A stretch of DNA of 64,000 nt from Hyphomicrobiales bacterium (GTDB lineage Bacteria; Pseudomonadota; Alphaproteobacteria; Rhizobiales; Rhizobiaceae). This document shows, piece after piece, positions 1 through 9,257 of the stretch; within the stretch, counting starts at the first letter, position 1; each line of letters starts with the position of its first letter. The stretch covers positions 117,052 to 181,051 of the forward strand of contig UBMP01000002.1 in the NCBI GenBank assembly GCA_900466575.1, written 5' to 3'. A model generated the notes under the pieces. The model did not search any database. It was not told the DNA's origin and saw nothing but the letters and a program-made list of their open reading frames with translations. The position numbers and the translations under genes were made by a program.

Positions 1-768
1 GATTTTAGCGATCAATTCGACTGTGTCGCCGATCGAGATTTCCGTGCCGGAGCCGATGTTCACCGTCTGCCCGACGCAGCCTTGCGAAGTCGCCAATGCC
101 AGGAAGCCGTCGCAAGTATCCTGGACGAAATTGAAGTCCCGTGTCGGAGAAAGCGCGCCGAGTTTCAGGGCGCGCTTGCCGCTCAGCAACTGGGTGATCA
201 CCGTCGGGATGACGGCGCGGGCCGATTGCCGCGGGCCATAGGTATTGAAGGGACGGGCAATCACGACCGGCATGTCGAAGCTTGCGTGGAAGCTGTAGGC
301 CATGGCGTCGCTGCCGATCTTGGAGGCCGAGTAGGGCGACTGGGCCTGCAGCGGATGCTCTTCGGAAATCGGGACGAAGCGGGCGGTGCCGTAGACCTCG
401 CTCGTGGAGGTCTGGATGAACCGCTCCACCCCGTTGTCAAGCGCGCCCTGCAAGAGGTTAAGCGTTCCGCCCACATTGGTGTCCACGTAACTTGAGGGCG
501 CCTGGTAGGAGTAGGGGATCGCGATGAGGGCCGCGAGATGGAAGACGGTATCTACACCCTTGGTCACATGGCGCATCTGCGCCGGGTCGCGGACATCGCC
601 AAGTACCACCTCGAACTGGCCGGCAAATTCCGACCGGTCAAGCCAACCCCAGCTTGAGAAGGAATTGTACTGGCAAAGCGCGCGCACTTCCATGCCGGCG
701 CGTACCAGCGTTTCGACTAGATGCGATCCGATAAAGCCATCGGCTCCCGTGACCAGCACTTTCTTCAT
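1..768 (-). CDS. NAD-dependent 4,6-dehydratase, LegB-like SDR (3' end off the window)
   Basis: Extended short-chain dehydrogenase acting on a nucleotide sugar, probably forming a 4-keto-6-deoxy intermediate for a surface glycan. The first 256 codons are visible and still open at base 1, so the C-terminus is missing. The N-terminal Rossmann motif reads TGADGFIGSH; STSEVYGTA and the catalytic YSASK (Y-x3-K) follow, then NTYGPRQS. This wording, including NSWGWLD near residue 45, matches the LegB/UDP-GlcNAc 4,6-dehydratase branch better than classical RmlB. The start ATG overlaps the stop of the Wzt gene by four bases (ATGA), making it the last visible gene of the leftward operon. Substrate (UDP- or dTDP-sugar) is inferred from family resemblance only; it could supply the 4-keto sugar for the FdtA/FdtB steps. 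Confidence 0.85.
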   Translation of the reverse strand, partial: MKKVLVTGADGFIGSHLVETLVRAGMEVRALCQYNSFSSWGWLDRSEFAGQFEVVLGDVRDPAQMRHVTKGVDTVFHLAALIAIPYSYQAPSSYVDTNVGGTLNLLQGALDNGVERFIQTSTSEVYGTARFVPISEEHPLQAQSPYSASKIGSDAMAYSFHASFDMPVVIARPFNTYGPRQSARAVIPTVITQLLSGKRALKLGALSPTRDFNFVQDTCDGFLALATSQGCVGQTVNIGSGTEISIGDTVELIAKI

Positions 769-2084
769 TTCAGAACACCATCTTTGTTGCGCATGTGAAG
801 CTTCTGCACGTCCCATGGAAGCTGGATCGCAGAAATCGAAGGCTTCCTCTGCTGGCCGAGCATCTGGATGATACCGACATTATCCTCGACGTCGAAACGA
901 ACACCTTCAACGACGGAATATATCGAGAAGCGGCTCGAGATCCCGATTCGGAGATAATAGGTGCCAGTGTTCAGGAGGCAGGCGGGAACCCGCACGCGTG
1001 CGCGGTAAAGCCCGGCCTCTCGCGTACCCAGCCGCGTCGCCTCCAGCTCGGGGTCGGACAGGCTAACCACCGTCGTGTAACCGTCTTCCAGCATGATCTG
1101 CAGCCCCACCGAAAGACCGGACAGCGGCTCGCGCAATTCATACTCGACCTCGATCGAGAAGGGCTCCGTCAGTTCGACGGCGTCCTGGATCACCTCCGCA
1201 TTGTCGAAAACGGAAACCTTCGTGATGACAGCCTTGCCATCCACCTCGGACGGGTCGATCTCATAGCGCGATTTGCCGCCGGAACCCGGCCGATCCAGAT
1301 AGGCCTTGATGACATCCGCCGTCTCGCCGCTCATCGCGACCTTGCCGTCTGCAAGGAGGATCGATTGCGGGCAAAGACTGCCCACCGCCGTCATGTTGTG
1401 ACTGACGAAGATGATGGTGCGGCCGGCGCGGGTGACGTCCTGCATCCGGCCCATGCACTTGTTCTGGAAATTCACGTCGCCGACGGCAAGAACCTCGTCT
1501 ACGAGCAGGATTTCGGGTTCGAGATGGGCTGCCACCGAAAAGGCGAGGCGGACATACATGCCGGACGAATACCGCTTGACCGGCGTGTCGATAAAGTCGC
1601 CGATCTCCGCGAATTCGACGATTTCCTCGAACTTTGACGTGACTTCTGAGCGGCTCATGCCGAGGATCGCACCGTTCAGATAGACATTTTCACGGCCGGT
1701 CAGTTCGGGGTGAAATCCGGTTCCCACTTCCAGCAGGCTCGCAATCCGGCCCTTGATCCCGATAAAGCCGGAGGTCGGCATGGTGATGCGAGACATCAGC
1801 TTCAGAAGGGTCGATTTCCCTGCACCGTTGTGGCCGACGATGCCGACGATGTCGCCGTGCTTCACTTCGAAGGAAACGTCATCGAGCGCCCTGAAGATAT
1901 CGCCGGTCAGGCGTGCTGCGCCATCGCTCCGGCGCGCGATGTCCGAGACCGACTGATTAGGGTCCGGCAGATTGCGCAGCCGCGCCCACCAGCTTTGTAG
2001 GTCACGATACAGGGTTCCGTGGTTGATCACGCCCAGCTTGTAAAGCTTGCTAACATGCTCGGCTCGAATGACGATATCCTGCAT
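765..2084 (-). CDS. Polysaccharide ABC exporter ATP-binding subunit (Wzt/KpsT-like)
   Basis: Cytoplasmic ATPase of an ABC-2 type glycan exporter that drives lipid-linked polysaccharide across the inner membrane. About 439 aa: Walker A GHNGAGKST at residues 84-92, signature YSSGM near 172-176, Walker B LLVDE near 193-197 and the H-loop in FVSHN near 216-220. Beyond residue 250 lies a beta-rich extension like the Wzt C-terminal domain, which in characterised systems binds the capped chain terminus. I start at 2084 because the upstream open frame (to 2264) lies inside the permease gene; this ATG shares one base with the permease stop (TGATG). It overlaps the dehydratase gene downstream by ATGA. 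The polymer exported is not known from sequence. Confidence 0.93.
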   Translation of the reverse strand: MQDIVIRAEHVSKLYKLGVINHGTLYRDLQSWWARLRNLPDPNQSVSDIARRSDGAARLTGDIFRALDDVSFEVKHGDIVGIVGHNGAGKSTLLKLMSRITMPTSGFIGIKGRIASLLEVGTGFHPELTGRENVYLNGAILGMSRSEVTSKFEEIVEFAEIGDFIDTPVKRYSSGMYVRLAFSVAAHLEPEILLVDEVLAVGDVNFQNKCMGRMQDVTRAGRTIIFVSHNMTAVGSLCPQSILLADGKVAMSGETADVIKAYLDRPGSGGKSRYEIDPSEVDGKAVITKVSVFDNAEVIQDAVELTEPFSIEVEYELREPLSGLSVGLQIMLEDGYTTVVSLSDPELEATRLGTREAGLYRARVRVPACLLNTGTYYLRIGISSRFSIYSVVEGVRFDVEDNVGIIQMLGQQRKPSISAIQLPWDVQKLHMRNKDGVLK

Positions 2085-2944
2085 CAGACGGTATCCATCG
2101 CATTGGCCTCGGCGCGTGCAAAAAACAGCACACCGCAAAGCATCAGTCCGAGGGCGATCAGCGTGTTGGTCACGACCAGAGACCACGGCAGGGGGGGTGA
2201 GCTCAGGAGTGCCCAGCGGAACGACTGGATCGGCGTCGTCATCGGGTTGAGGTAATAGATCCACTGATATTTCTCAGGGATCTGTGAAAAGGGATAAACG
2301 ATAGGCGTCGCGTACATCCACAGTTGCGCCATGAACCCGACGACATAGGCGAGGTCTCGATAGCGAACTGTCAGCGCCGAAACAATGAGGCCTGCGCCGA
2401 CGCCGAGGATCGCGACATAGATCAGCAGAAAGGGCGTCAGGAAGACAAAGTAGAAGTTCCAGTTGATCGCCGCACCGCCCAGCCAGAGAATGAGGGCGAC
2501 AGTCAGCAGGAGGCAGAACTGGATGAGGAACGCGACGATGCCGCTGAGCGCCACCGCAACCGGAACGACGAGCCTCGGAAAATAGACCTTTCCGAAGAGC
2601 GTGGCATTCTTCGAGAAGGTCTCCGAATTGTTGACGAGACAGGCAGAGAAGTAGTTCCACATGATCGTACCCGACATGTAGAAGACGAAGGGCGGCAGGT
2701 TGTCAGTCGACAGGTTCGCGATTTTGCCGAAGACGACATAATAGGTCAGCGCTGTCATCAGCGGCTGGACGATGTACCAGATGGGCCCGAGCACCGTCTG
2801 CTTATAGAAGGTCGAAAAATCGCGTTTGAAGAACATCCAGGCGAGCTCGCGGTAGCGCCAGATCAGGCCGATATCGACCTTGGTCGCCTTTGCCGGCGTG
2901 ATGACGATGTCCCAGGTTTCGGTCTGCTTGCTGTCGCTGCTCAT
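2084..2944 (-). CDS. Polysaccharide ABC exporter permease (Wzm/KpsM-like)
   Basis: Membrane subunit of the ABC-2 exporter pairing with the ATPase encoded immediately downstream. The 286-aa protein has about six hydrophobic segments. It carries the family features WRYRELAWMF before the first membrane helix, SGTIMWNYFS in the middle and YRDLAYVVGF before the penultimate segment, followed by YLNPMTTPIQ near the C-terminus. Length matches Wzm/KpsM proteins (about 260-290 aa). Its ATG overlaps the stop of the aminotransferase gene by four bases and its stop shares a base with the ATPase start, so the genes are translationally coupled. Confidence 0.93.
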   Translation of the reverse strand: MSSDSKQTETWDIVITPAKATKVDIGLIWRYRELAWMFFKRDFSTFYKQTVLGPIWYIVQPLMTALTYYVVFGKIANLSTDNLPPFVFYMSGTIMWNYFSACLVNNSETFSKNATLFGKVYFPRLVVPVAVALSGIVAFLIQFCLLLTVALILWLGGAAINWNFYFVFLTPFLLIYVAILGVGAGLIVSALTVRYRDLAYVVGFMAQLWMYATPIVYPFSQIPEKYQWIYYLNPMTTPIQSFRWALLSSPPLPWSLVVTNTLIALGLMLCGVLFFARAEANAMDTV

Positions 2945-4047
2945 GCCGTCGCCCTCAGGGCCGCGGGAATGGCTGCAAAGACCTCACAGACGCGGCAGAT
3001 GTCGTGAGGCTCGTGCCCCGCCGAAATCGGCAGGCTGAGTTCCGTGGCATGCAGTTCGTCAGCAATCGGATAGTCGCCCGTAAGGATGCCTTGCATGGCG
3101 CGCTGGCGGTGAGGGGCGATCGGGTAATGAACCTCGGTCTTCACGCCCTGTTCCAGAAGCCACTGCCGCAGAGCATCGCGCTGTGTCGTACGGATGCCGA
3201 AAATGTGGAACACGTCGTGTTCCGCCGCGCGACGCACGGGCTTGAGCACCCAGTCGGGCAGGTTTTCGAAATAGATGTCGGCGAGCGCGCGCTTGTGCGC
3301 GGTGACTTCGTCCAGATGCTCCAGCTTGACGCGCAGGAATGCGGCCTGCATTTCATCCAGCCGGGAGTTCAGGCCGAGATAGGCGTTTTCATACTTCTTC
3401 TTGGAGCCATAGTTGCGCAGATAGCGCAGCCTGTCGGCAAAAGCCTCGTCATGGGTGACGATCGCTCCGGCATCGCCGATCGCGCCGAGATTCTTTGTCG
3501 GGTAGAAACTGAAGCAGCCGGCAATCCCGAACGTTCCGGTCAGCTTGCCGTCATAGCGGGCACCATGCGATTGCGCGCAGTCCTCGATGACATGGAGGCC
3601 ATGAGCCTCGGCAAATGCTGTGACTTCCGGCATCCGACAGGATTTGCCGAACAGATGCGTCACGCAGACGGCTTTCGTTCTCGGCGTGATGGCGCCGGCA
3701 AGGCGCTCGGGGTCGATATTGAACGTTTCGAGTTCCGGTTCGACGAGGACAGGTCGATGACCGGCGCGCACGATTGCCAGGATCGTCGCGATATAGGTGT
3801 TGGAAGCCACCAGCACGTCGCTTTCGCGCGGCAGGTCGAGTGCTTCGATCGACAGGATCAGTGCATCGAGCCCGTTTGCAACGCCGATGCAATGAGTGCT
3901 TTCGCAGTAGCTTGCGAACTCCGCTTCGAAGGACGACACCTCGGAACCGAGGATGTACCATCCCGAACGGAGCACGCGGCTCGCCGCCGCTTCCAGCTTT
4001 TCCATAACGGCCTGGTTGGACTTCGCCAGGCTTTCATATTCTATCAT
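2941..4047 (-). CDS. fdtB: DegT/DnrJ/EryC1/StrS sugar aminotransferase, FdtB-like
   Basis: PLP-dependent transaminase that aminates C3 or C4 of a keto-deoxy sugar nucleotide. The 368-aa protein contains IEDCAQSHGA (D156 stacks under PLP in this family) and FYPTKNLGAI with K185 as the predicted Schiff-base lysine. NYGSKKKYEN and LNSRLDEMQA complete the fold signature. The gene lies between an FdtA-like ketoisomerase (overlap ATGA at 4044-4047) and the exporter permease. That pairing is the known order for dTDP-3-amino-3,6-dideoxy-galactose (Fuc3N) synthesis, so FdtB is the best assignment. QdtB-type activity giving the glucose epimer (Qui3N) cannot be excluded. No FdtC acetyltransferase is visible in the window. 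Confidence 0.85.
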   Translation of the reverse strand: MIEYESLAKSNQAVMEKLEAAASRVLRSGWYILGSEVSSFEAEFASYCESTHCIGVANGLDALILSIEALDLPRESDVLVASNTYIATILAIVRAGHRPVLVEPELETFNIDPERLAGAITPRTKAVCVTHLFGKSCRMPEVTAFAEAHGLHVIEDCAQSHGARYDGKLTGTFGIAGCFSFYPTKNLGAIGDAGAIVTHDEAFADRLRYLRNYGSKKKYENAYLGLNSRLDEMQAAFLRVKLEHLDEVTAHKRALADIYFENLPDWVLKPVRRAAEHDVFHIFGIRTTQRDALRQWLLEQGVKTEVHYPIAPHRQRAMQGILTGDYPIADELHATELSLPISAGHEPHDICRVCEVFAAIPAALRATA

Positions 4048-4424
4048 TGTCCGGACACCTGGTAGGGTTCGTGAATATAGTCGTTCTTGTCGTACCCGTG
4101 AGAGGCGAAAACCATCAGGATGGCCCCGGGACCGAAGTCCATCGTATGCCAGTCTTTCGGCTCGACAATGAGGCAGGCATCGGGCGAGGAAAGGACGATG
4201 CTCTCCCGGTTATGGCCGTCGTCCATGTTGACGGTCACGGAACCCGAAAGTGCCACCAGCGCCTGCCGTGTGACATGATGGCGATGGCCGCCGCGTGTAT
4301 TTCCATCCGCCCCATAGATCCAGAAACTTCTGCGAACCTCGAAAGGCAACAGCCCGTCCAGCACCGTCAGGTGGCCGCGCGCATCCGCCATGGTGGGGAG
4401 TTTTATCAGTTCAAAAGCCGACAT
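4044..4424 (-). CDS. fdtA: dTDP-4-keto-6-deoxyglucose 3,4-ketoisomerase, FdtA/QdtA-like
   Basis: Small cupin enzyme (126 aa) that moves the keto group from C4 to C3 of dTDP-4-keto-6-deoxyglucose, giving the substrate of the following aminotransferase. The cupin core is visible: RSFWIYGAD near residue 30, RGGHRHHVTRQ with the catalytic histidine cluster near 45, and PKDWHTM further on. I chose the ATG at 4424 because the longer alternative (TTG at 4457) would run back into the end of rmlA and adds residues not typical of the family. It overlaps the aminotransferase start by ATGA. FdtA and QdtA differ in C4 stereochemistry and cannot be separated by eye. Confidence 0.83.
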   Translation of the reverse strand: MSAFELIKLPTMADARGHLTVLDGLLPFEVRRSFWIYGADGNTRGGHRHHVTRQALVALSGSVTVNMDDGHNRESIVLSSPDACLIVEPKDWHTMDFGPGAILMVFASHGYDKNDYIHEPYQVSGQ

Positions 4425-4443
4425 GATCAGGTTTCCGTGCCCA

Positions 4444-5352
4444 TCATCTCTGCGCAAAATGCGGGTCTGGTTCGTTCACCAGGTTGACGAGATACTGCCC
4501 GTAGGAACTCTTAGCCAGGGGCGCGGCCAGCGCCAGAAGCTGTTCCGCATCGATATAGCCGAGATGGTAGGCGATTTCCTCGGGGCAGGCGATTTTCAGA
4601 CCCTGCCGGCGTTCGATCGTTGCAATGAATTGACCGGCTTCAAGAAGGGAATCATGCGTCCCCGTATCGAGCCACGCGTGTCCGCGTCCCAGCGCGGCCA
4701 CGTTGAGCTTGCCGGCCGCCAGGTAATGCCGGTTGACATCAGTGATCTCGGTCTCTCCACGCGGCGAAGGCTTCAGGTTGGCCGCGACCTCCACGACGTC
4801 ATTGTCATAGTAATAAAGCCCGGTCACCGCGAAATGCGATTTCGGCTTGGTCGGCTTTTCCTCCAGGCTGATGACGCGGCCCTGCTTGTCGAACTCCACC
4901 ACGCCGTAGCGCTCGGGATCGTGAACCTTGTAGGCAAAGACGGTGGCGCCCTCGTGTTTCGCCGCCAGCGTCAGATCCTGGGTCAGAAGGTTCCCGTAGA
5001 AAATATTGTCGCCTAGAATGAGGGCGGTGGGATCGCGGCCAATGAAATCCCGGCCGATGGTGAAGGCCTGCGGGATGCCATCGGGTGAGGCTTGCACCGC
5101 ATAGCTGAAATTCATTCCCCACTGGCTTCCATCGCCCAGCAGTTGCTCGAAACGAGGCGTGTCCAGTGGCGTCGAGATAATGAGGATATCGCGAATGCCG
5201 GACAGCATGAGCGTCGACAACGGATAATAGATCATCGGCTTATCGAAGACGGGAAGCAATTGCTTGGACATGGCAAGCGTCGCCGGATGCAGACGCGTGC
5301 CGGACCCGCCGGCCAGCAATATGCCCTTACGTTTTGCGTTGATCTGCGGCAT
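4444..5352 (-). CDS. rmlA: Glucose-1-phosphate thymidylyltransferase
   Basis: Makes dTDP-glucose from dTTP and glucose-1-phosphate, the entry step to dTDP-deoxysugars. The 302-aa protein matches RmlA throughout: nucleotide-binding [14 protein letters not shown] near residues 10-23, then [27 protein letters not shown] near residue 165 with the sugar-binding lysine, and [13 protein letters not shown]. It is the first gene of the leftward operon; the next gene (fdtA) begins about 20 bases beyond its stop. The 5' flank (5353-5576) separates it from a divergent GT2 gene and should hold both promoters. rmlC and rmlD are absent here, which agrees with an amino-deoxy sugar rather than rhamnose as the product. 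Confidence 0.96.
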   Translation of the reverse strand: MPQINAKRKGILLAGGSGTRLHPATLAMSKQLLPVFDKPMIYYPLSTLMLSGIRDILIISTPLDTPRFEQLLGDGSQWGMNFSYAVQASPDGIPQAFTIGRDFIGRDPTALILGDNIFYGNLLTQDLTLAAKHEGATVFAYKVHDPERYGVVEFDKQGRVISLEEKPTKPKSHFAVTGLYYYDNDVVEVAANLKPSPRGETEITDVNRHYLAAGKLNVAALGRGHAWLDTGTHDSLLEAGQFIATIERRQGLKIACPEEIAYHLGYIDAEQLLALAAPLAKSSYGQYLVNLVNEPDPHFAQR

Positions 5353-5576
5353 CCAGCCAACTCCTTGTCGTGCAGCCGGGCCACTGGCGCCTGGCGCGGG
5401 CTGAGTTCATGCAGCCTCAATAATGGGAGCGTCCAGCACATGCAACAGCGCGAGGGGATAATATACTTCCATACGCACCGTCCCCCGTATTCCGCTCCAG
5501 GCAGTGTCGAACGCGACATTTGTCTTTTGGCCGCAGTCTGCTATCAGCAGCCCATTCCAAGTTTCCCGGCGAGATG

Positions 5577-6383
5577 ATGACAGCGCAAACCCAGGACATT
5601 GCAAAACCGTACATAACGTTGATCACCGTCTGCTGGAATGCAGCGGAGACCATTGGCGATACTTTGAAGTCGATCGACGCCCAGACGTATCGCGATTTCG
5701 AACATCTGGTCATCGACGGCGCCTCCAGAGACGGAACCCAGGCGATTGTCGAGGCCATGGCCGCCGCGAACCGTCGGCTGATGTCCGAGCCGGACAAGGG
5801 CATCTACGACGCCATGAACAAGGGCATCCGGCTTGCCAGGGGCGAGATCATCGGCCTGCTCAATGCCGACGATGTCTTTGCCGACAACAGGGTACTCGAA
5901 CGTGTCGCAAACGCCTTCGCCGATCCCGGTTTGGACTGCTGTTTCGGTGATCTGGTCTATGTGGACCGCGCCCGCCCGGATCACGTTACCCGATACTGGC
6001 GCTCATCCGACTTCGAGCCGGGCTCGTTTCGTCGCGGCTGGTTCCCGCCGCATCCCACGCTCTATCTCCGGCGCAGCGTTTACGATCAGGTCGGCGATTT
6101 CGATCTCGGCTATCGCCACGCCGCCGATGTCGAATTCATGATGCGTGTCTTCGAAGGCGCCCGTTGCCGCTCCCTGCGCATTCCTGAGGTTCTGGTCAGG
6201 ATGAAGTCTGGGGGCGCCTCGAACAATGGTCTGCGCACGGTGATCCGGCAGAACCGCGAAATTCTGCAGGCTCTCTCGAAACACGGCCTTGCGGCCTCAC
6301 CCGTGAGTTACTGGTTTTCAAAGCTTGCGAACCGTTTGGTGCAGATCTTCACCGGGAAGCTTCGCGCCATGACGAACCGATGA
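5577..6383 (+). CDS. Glycosyltransferase family 2
   Basis: Inverting GT-A glycosyltransferase of about 268 aa, probably adding one sugar of the repeat unit at the cytoplasmic face. The N-terminus shows the GT2 fold: YITLITVCWNA, then DGASRDGTQ near residue 50, EPDKGIYDAMNKG, and the metal-binding NADDVF (DxD-like) near residue 100. An acceptor-side motif HAADVEFMMR follows. An ATG pair occurs at 5574 and 5577; GGCGAG just upstream favours the second, and an upstream TTG at 5520 has no comparable site. It is divergent from rmlA and convergent with the phosphoglycosyl transferase gene. Donor and acceptor are unknown. Confidence 0.88.
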   Translation: MTAQTQDIAKPYITLITVCWNAAETIGDTLKSIDAQTYRDFEHLVIDGASRDGTQAIVEAMAAANRRLMSEPDKGIYDAMNKGIRLARGEIIGLLNADDVFADNRVLERVANAFADPGLDCCFGDLVYVDRARPDHVTRYWRSSDFEPGSFRRGWFPPHPTLYLRRSVYDQVGDFDLGYRHAADVEFMMRVFEGARCRSLRIPEVLVRMKSGGASNNGLRTVIRQNREILQALSKHGLAASPVSYWFSKLANRLVQIFTGKLRAMTNR

Positions 6384-6393
6384 GGGCTCGTGC

Positions 6394-6945
6394 TCACTTT
6401 ACGGCGTCGCCCGAGCCGGACCCGATAGCCGTCTGAACCAGCAGCCGAAAATCGCCGATCATAGAGCGACCAGCGACATAGTCGCTGTCGAGCTTGGCCA
6501 GCCTCACCGGATCGGACATGTCGACGCCGGCCACCTGCGCCAGCCCCGTAATGCCCGGCAGAACAGAATAGACACCGCACCGGCGCCGTTCGAGGATCAG
6601 TTCCGTCTGGTTCGGGAGGCACGGCCGCGGTCCCACAAGGCTCATTTCGCCGCGAACAACGTTGATAAGCTGAGGCAGTTCATCGAGCTTGGTCTTGCGC
6701 AGGAACTGGCCTACCGGTGTGATCCATGCCGTCGATGCCTGATGCGAGGCGATATCGGGAGTGCCCACCGCCATGGTCCGGAACTTCAGGCATTTGAAGA
6801 CCTTTTCGTTCTTCCCGACACGCTCCTGAACGAAGATTGCCGGTCCCTCCGAAGTGCGACGGATCACCACGGCGACGATGGCCATCACGGGTGCCGCGGG
6901 TATGAGGATCACAATGGCCAAGAAAAGATCGATCAAGCGCTTCAC
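6394..6945 (-). CDS. Monotopic phosphoglycosyl transferase (bacterial sugar transferase)
   Basis: Transfers a phospho-sugar from a nucleotide diphosphate sugar to undecaprenyl phosphate, the initiating step of glycan assembly on the inner membrane. At 183 aa it is the short PglC-like form with only the catalytic core and one N-terminal hydrophobic re-entrant segment (residues 4-28). Family motifs are intact: KFRTM at 54-58, the catalytic Asp-Glu in LDEL at 87-90 and VGPRP at 104-108. The start is GTG at 6945 with no strong ribosome-binding site. It faces the divergent CapD-like gene at 7272, whose product family often makes the sugar that such enzymes load. Confidence 0.9.
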   Translation of the reverse strand: MKRLIDLFLAIVILIPAAPVMAIVAVVIRRTSEGPAIFVQERVGKNEKVFKCLKFRTMAVGTPDIASHQASTAWITPVGQFLRKTKLDELPQLINVVRGEMSLVGPRPCLPNQTELILERRRCGVYSVLPGITGLAQVAGVDMSDPVRLAKLDSDYVAGRSMIGDFRLLVQTAIGSGSGDAVK

Positions 6946-7271
6946 AATTTCGAACCCGTTGACGATTGTCGGAAGGATAGAGTGCGTTCGTTTGCCTCTT
7001 TTGGTCGACTAATGCAAGCACAGTGGGCGGGATGATCTGGAGCGGGACTGGAAGAGGTTCTTGCAAGGCGCCTGTGAAAAAGTCTATGAGCGGGACGTGT
7101 CGGAAATGATCCAGGTCTTCGGGGGGCGTTTCCCCCTTGGCTGCAGGGGCGCTTTCGATCGAGTTTCATGTCTGATGCCGCCAGTGTCTCAAGCTGGCCA
7201 ATTGATGCGATTTCCTTTTTGCGACGAACACATCCAGTCGGAAGAAAGCTGCGCGGTTAGGTGAGTACGGG
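6946..7271. other. Divergent intergenic region, no gene seen
   Basis: This 326-base gap separates the leftward sugar transferase gene from the rightward CapD-like gene and must contain both promoters. I see no convincing open frame, repeat or tRNA. Short overlapping open frames here have no recognisable protein character. A purine-rich GTACGGG precedes the start at 7272. Confidence 0.5.
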
Positions 7272-9209
7272 ATGGCCCGACACGAAATCGTTCGTTCAAT
7301 CCTGGCATGGCCGCGCTGGTTCAAGCGCTACGTGGCTGTCGCTGTAGATGTGTTTCTATGTGTAGTCACGCTGTGGCTCGCCTTTGCCTTCCGGCTCAAC
7401 ACCTGGGAGTTCCTGTCTGGCATCCAGCTGCTGACCATCCCGGTTTCTATCGGCATAGCCATTCCGATTTTTATCATCAACGGACTCTATCGCGCAATCT
7501 TCCGCTTCATCGGCTGGGCCGCCTTCATGGCGATCATCCGTTCGGTCAGTATCTACGGTGCGGCCTTTGCGTTCATCTTCACGGTGATCAGCGTACCGGG
7601 AATTCCGCGAACTGTTGGACTTTTGCAACCGATGCTGCTGTTGCTGGCGGTTGCGATTTCGCGCTTGTCTGCAAGGCAGATATTGGGCGGCTCCTATCGC
7701 CGCATTCTGCGCCAGAGCGAGCAGACGCGCGCGCTGATCTACGGGGCCGGAAATGTGGGCCGGCAGCTTGCCAGCGCCTTGAGAAACGGCGGCGAGTTCG
7801 CCATCGCCGGTTTCCTGGACGATGACAGCGCGCTCGCCGGCACTCTGATCGACGGCATCAAAGTTTATACTCCCCACAACCTGCGGGAACTGACGAGGTC
7901 GCTGGATGTCAGGACCGTGCTTCTCGCAGTCCCCAATATCAGCCCCGAGCGGCGCAGGGAGATCATCGAAAACCTGCGCGGCGGACATGTGGCCGTCCGC
8001 AATCTGCCGAATGTCAGCGAGCTTGCCCACGGGAGGGTTCGCATTTCCGACTTCGAGGACCTGGCAATCGATGACCTTCTGGGTCGCCCGGCCGTTCCAC
8101 CCTCCGCCGACCTGATGAAGCGCAATGTCGAAGGTAAGGTCGTGATGGTGACGGGCGCCGGTGGCTCGATCGGAAGCGAACTCTGCAGGCAGCTGCTGCA
8201 GGTCGGGCCTAAATGCCTGGTCCTATTCGATGCCGGCGAATTCGCCCTGTATTCGATCTATACCGAGCTGTCCCGTTCCGAATATGGTGACTGTCGCATC
8301 GTCCCGCTCCTTGGATCGGTTCGGGATCGCGATCGAATGGAAGATGTGATCGGCGTCTTCCGTCCCGATACCATCTACCACGCGGCGGCTTACAAGCATG
8401 TGCCGCTGGTGGAACAGAACCTCGTCGAGGGCATTTCGAACAACGTCTTCGGGACGCTTGTCACGGCCTCGGTCGCGAAACAATTCGGGGTCGCGTCCTT
8501 CGTTCTCGTGAGTACCGACAAGGCCGTGCGGCCGACGAATGTGATGGGCGCTTCCAAGCGCATTGCAGAACTCGTGCTGCAGGCATTCGCCGCCGAGGGC
8601 GGGCAAACCGTGTTCTCCATGGTCCGGTTCGGCAACGTCTTGGGCTCTTCAGGCTCGGTGGTTCCGCTCTTCCGGCAGCAGATAGCCGAAGGCGGGCCGA
8701 TCACGCTGACCCATCCGGAAGTCACACGCTTCTTCATGACCATCCCTGAGGCTTCGCAGTTGGTCATCCAGGCCGGCGCCATGGCGCGGGGCGGCGATGT
8801 TTTCGTTCTCAACATGGGTGAACCTGTCCGCATCATCAATCTTGCACGCAGCATGGTAGAACTCTCCGGCATGACCGTCCGCGATGAGGAAAACCCCGAC
8901 GGCGATATCGAATTCGTCATGACCGGCCTGCGTCCGGCCGAAAAACTCTATGAAGAACTATTGCTGGGCAACAACCCGCAGCCGACCGAGCATCAGCGGA
9001 TCATGACCGCCGAAGAGGAATTCCTGCGCTGGGAAGACCTCGAACCCGAAATCAGGGCGCTGGAACTTGGCCTTAAGCAGAGACATCTCGCGGCGATCAA
9101 TGAACAAATTGTCAAGCTGGTGTCAGGCTATCAGCACGATGACGAATTCAGCGATCTGGTGGATATGGAGCGCCGCGCGCTTGCAAGGGTTTCGGCTCCG
9201 CAGTTCTGA
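7272..9209 (+). CDS. Nucleoside-diphosphate sugar 4,6-dehydratase, membrane type (CapD/WbpM/FlaA1 family)
   Basis: Membrane-anchored dehydratase converting a UDP-HexNAc to its 4-keto-6-deoxy form, feeding amino-sugar synthesis for the first residue of the glycan. The 645-aa protein has about four N-terminal transmembrane helices (residues 15-130), then a CoA-binding-like Rossmann domain with YGAGNVGRQL near 158. The catalytic SDR domain begins with VTGAGGSIGSELCRQ near 290. The active-site stretch STDKAVRPTNVMGASKR shows the Met-x3-Lys arrangement typical of the long WbpM/PglF group instead of Tyr-x3-Lys. Length fits full-length WbpM-like proteins. A good functional partner is the divergent phosphoglycosyl transferase. 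Its exact product is unknown. Confidence 0.9.
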   Translation: MARHEIVRSILAWPRWFKRYVAVAVDVFLCVVTLWLAFAFRLNTWEFLSGIQLLTIPVSIGIAIPIFIINGLYRAIFRFIGWAAFMAIIRSVSIYGAAFAFIFTVISVPGIPRTVGLLQPMLLLLAVAISRLSARQILGGSYRRILRQSEQTRALIYGAGNVGRQLASALRNGGEFAIAGFLDDDSALAGTLIDGIKVYTPHNLRELTRSLDVRTVLLAVPNISPERRREIIENLRGGHVAVRNLPNVSELAHGRVRISDFEDLAIDDLLGRPAVPPSADLMKRNVEGKVVMVTGAGGSIGSELCRQLLQVGPKCLVLFDAGEFALYSIYTELSRSEYGDCRIVPLLGSVRDRDRMEDVIGVFRPDTIYHAAAYKHVPLVEQNLVEGISNNVFGTLVTASVAKQFGVASFVLVSTDKAVRPTNVMGASKRIAELVLQAFAAEGGQTVFSMVRFGNVLGSSGSVVPLFRQQIAEGGPITLTHPEVTRFFMTIPEASQLVIQAGAMARGGDVFVLNMGEPVRIINLARSMVELSGMTVRDEENPDGDIEFVMTGLRPAEKLYEELLLGNNPQPTEHQRIMTAEEEFLRWEDLEPEIRALELGLKQRHLAAINEQIVKLVSGYQHDDEFSDLVDMERRALARVSAPQF

Positions 9210-9257
9210 TGCGAACACACTGACCGAAGGCAGGTCCGCTACACTTGCCTTGTTCAG

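Noticed and set aside
2085..2264. A longer N-terminus for the Wzt-like ATPase
   Set aside because: The extra 60 codons lie inside the permease gene in another frame and do not resemble any ABC protein; the ATG at 2084 is coupled to the permease stop.
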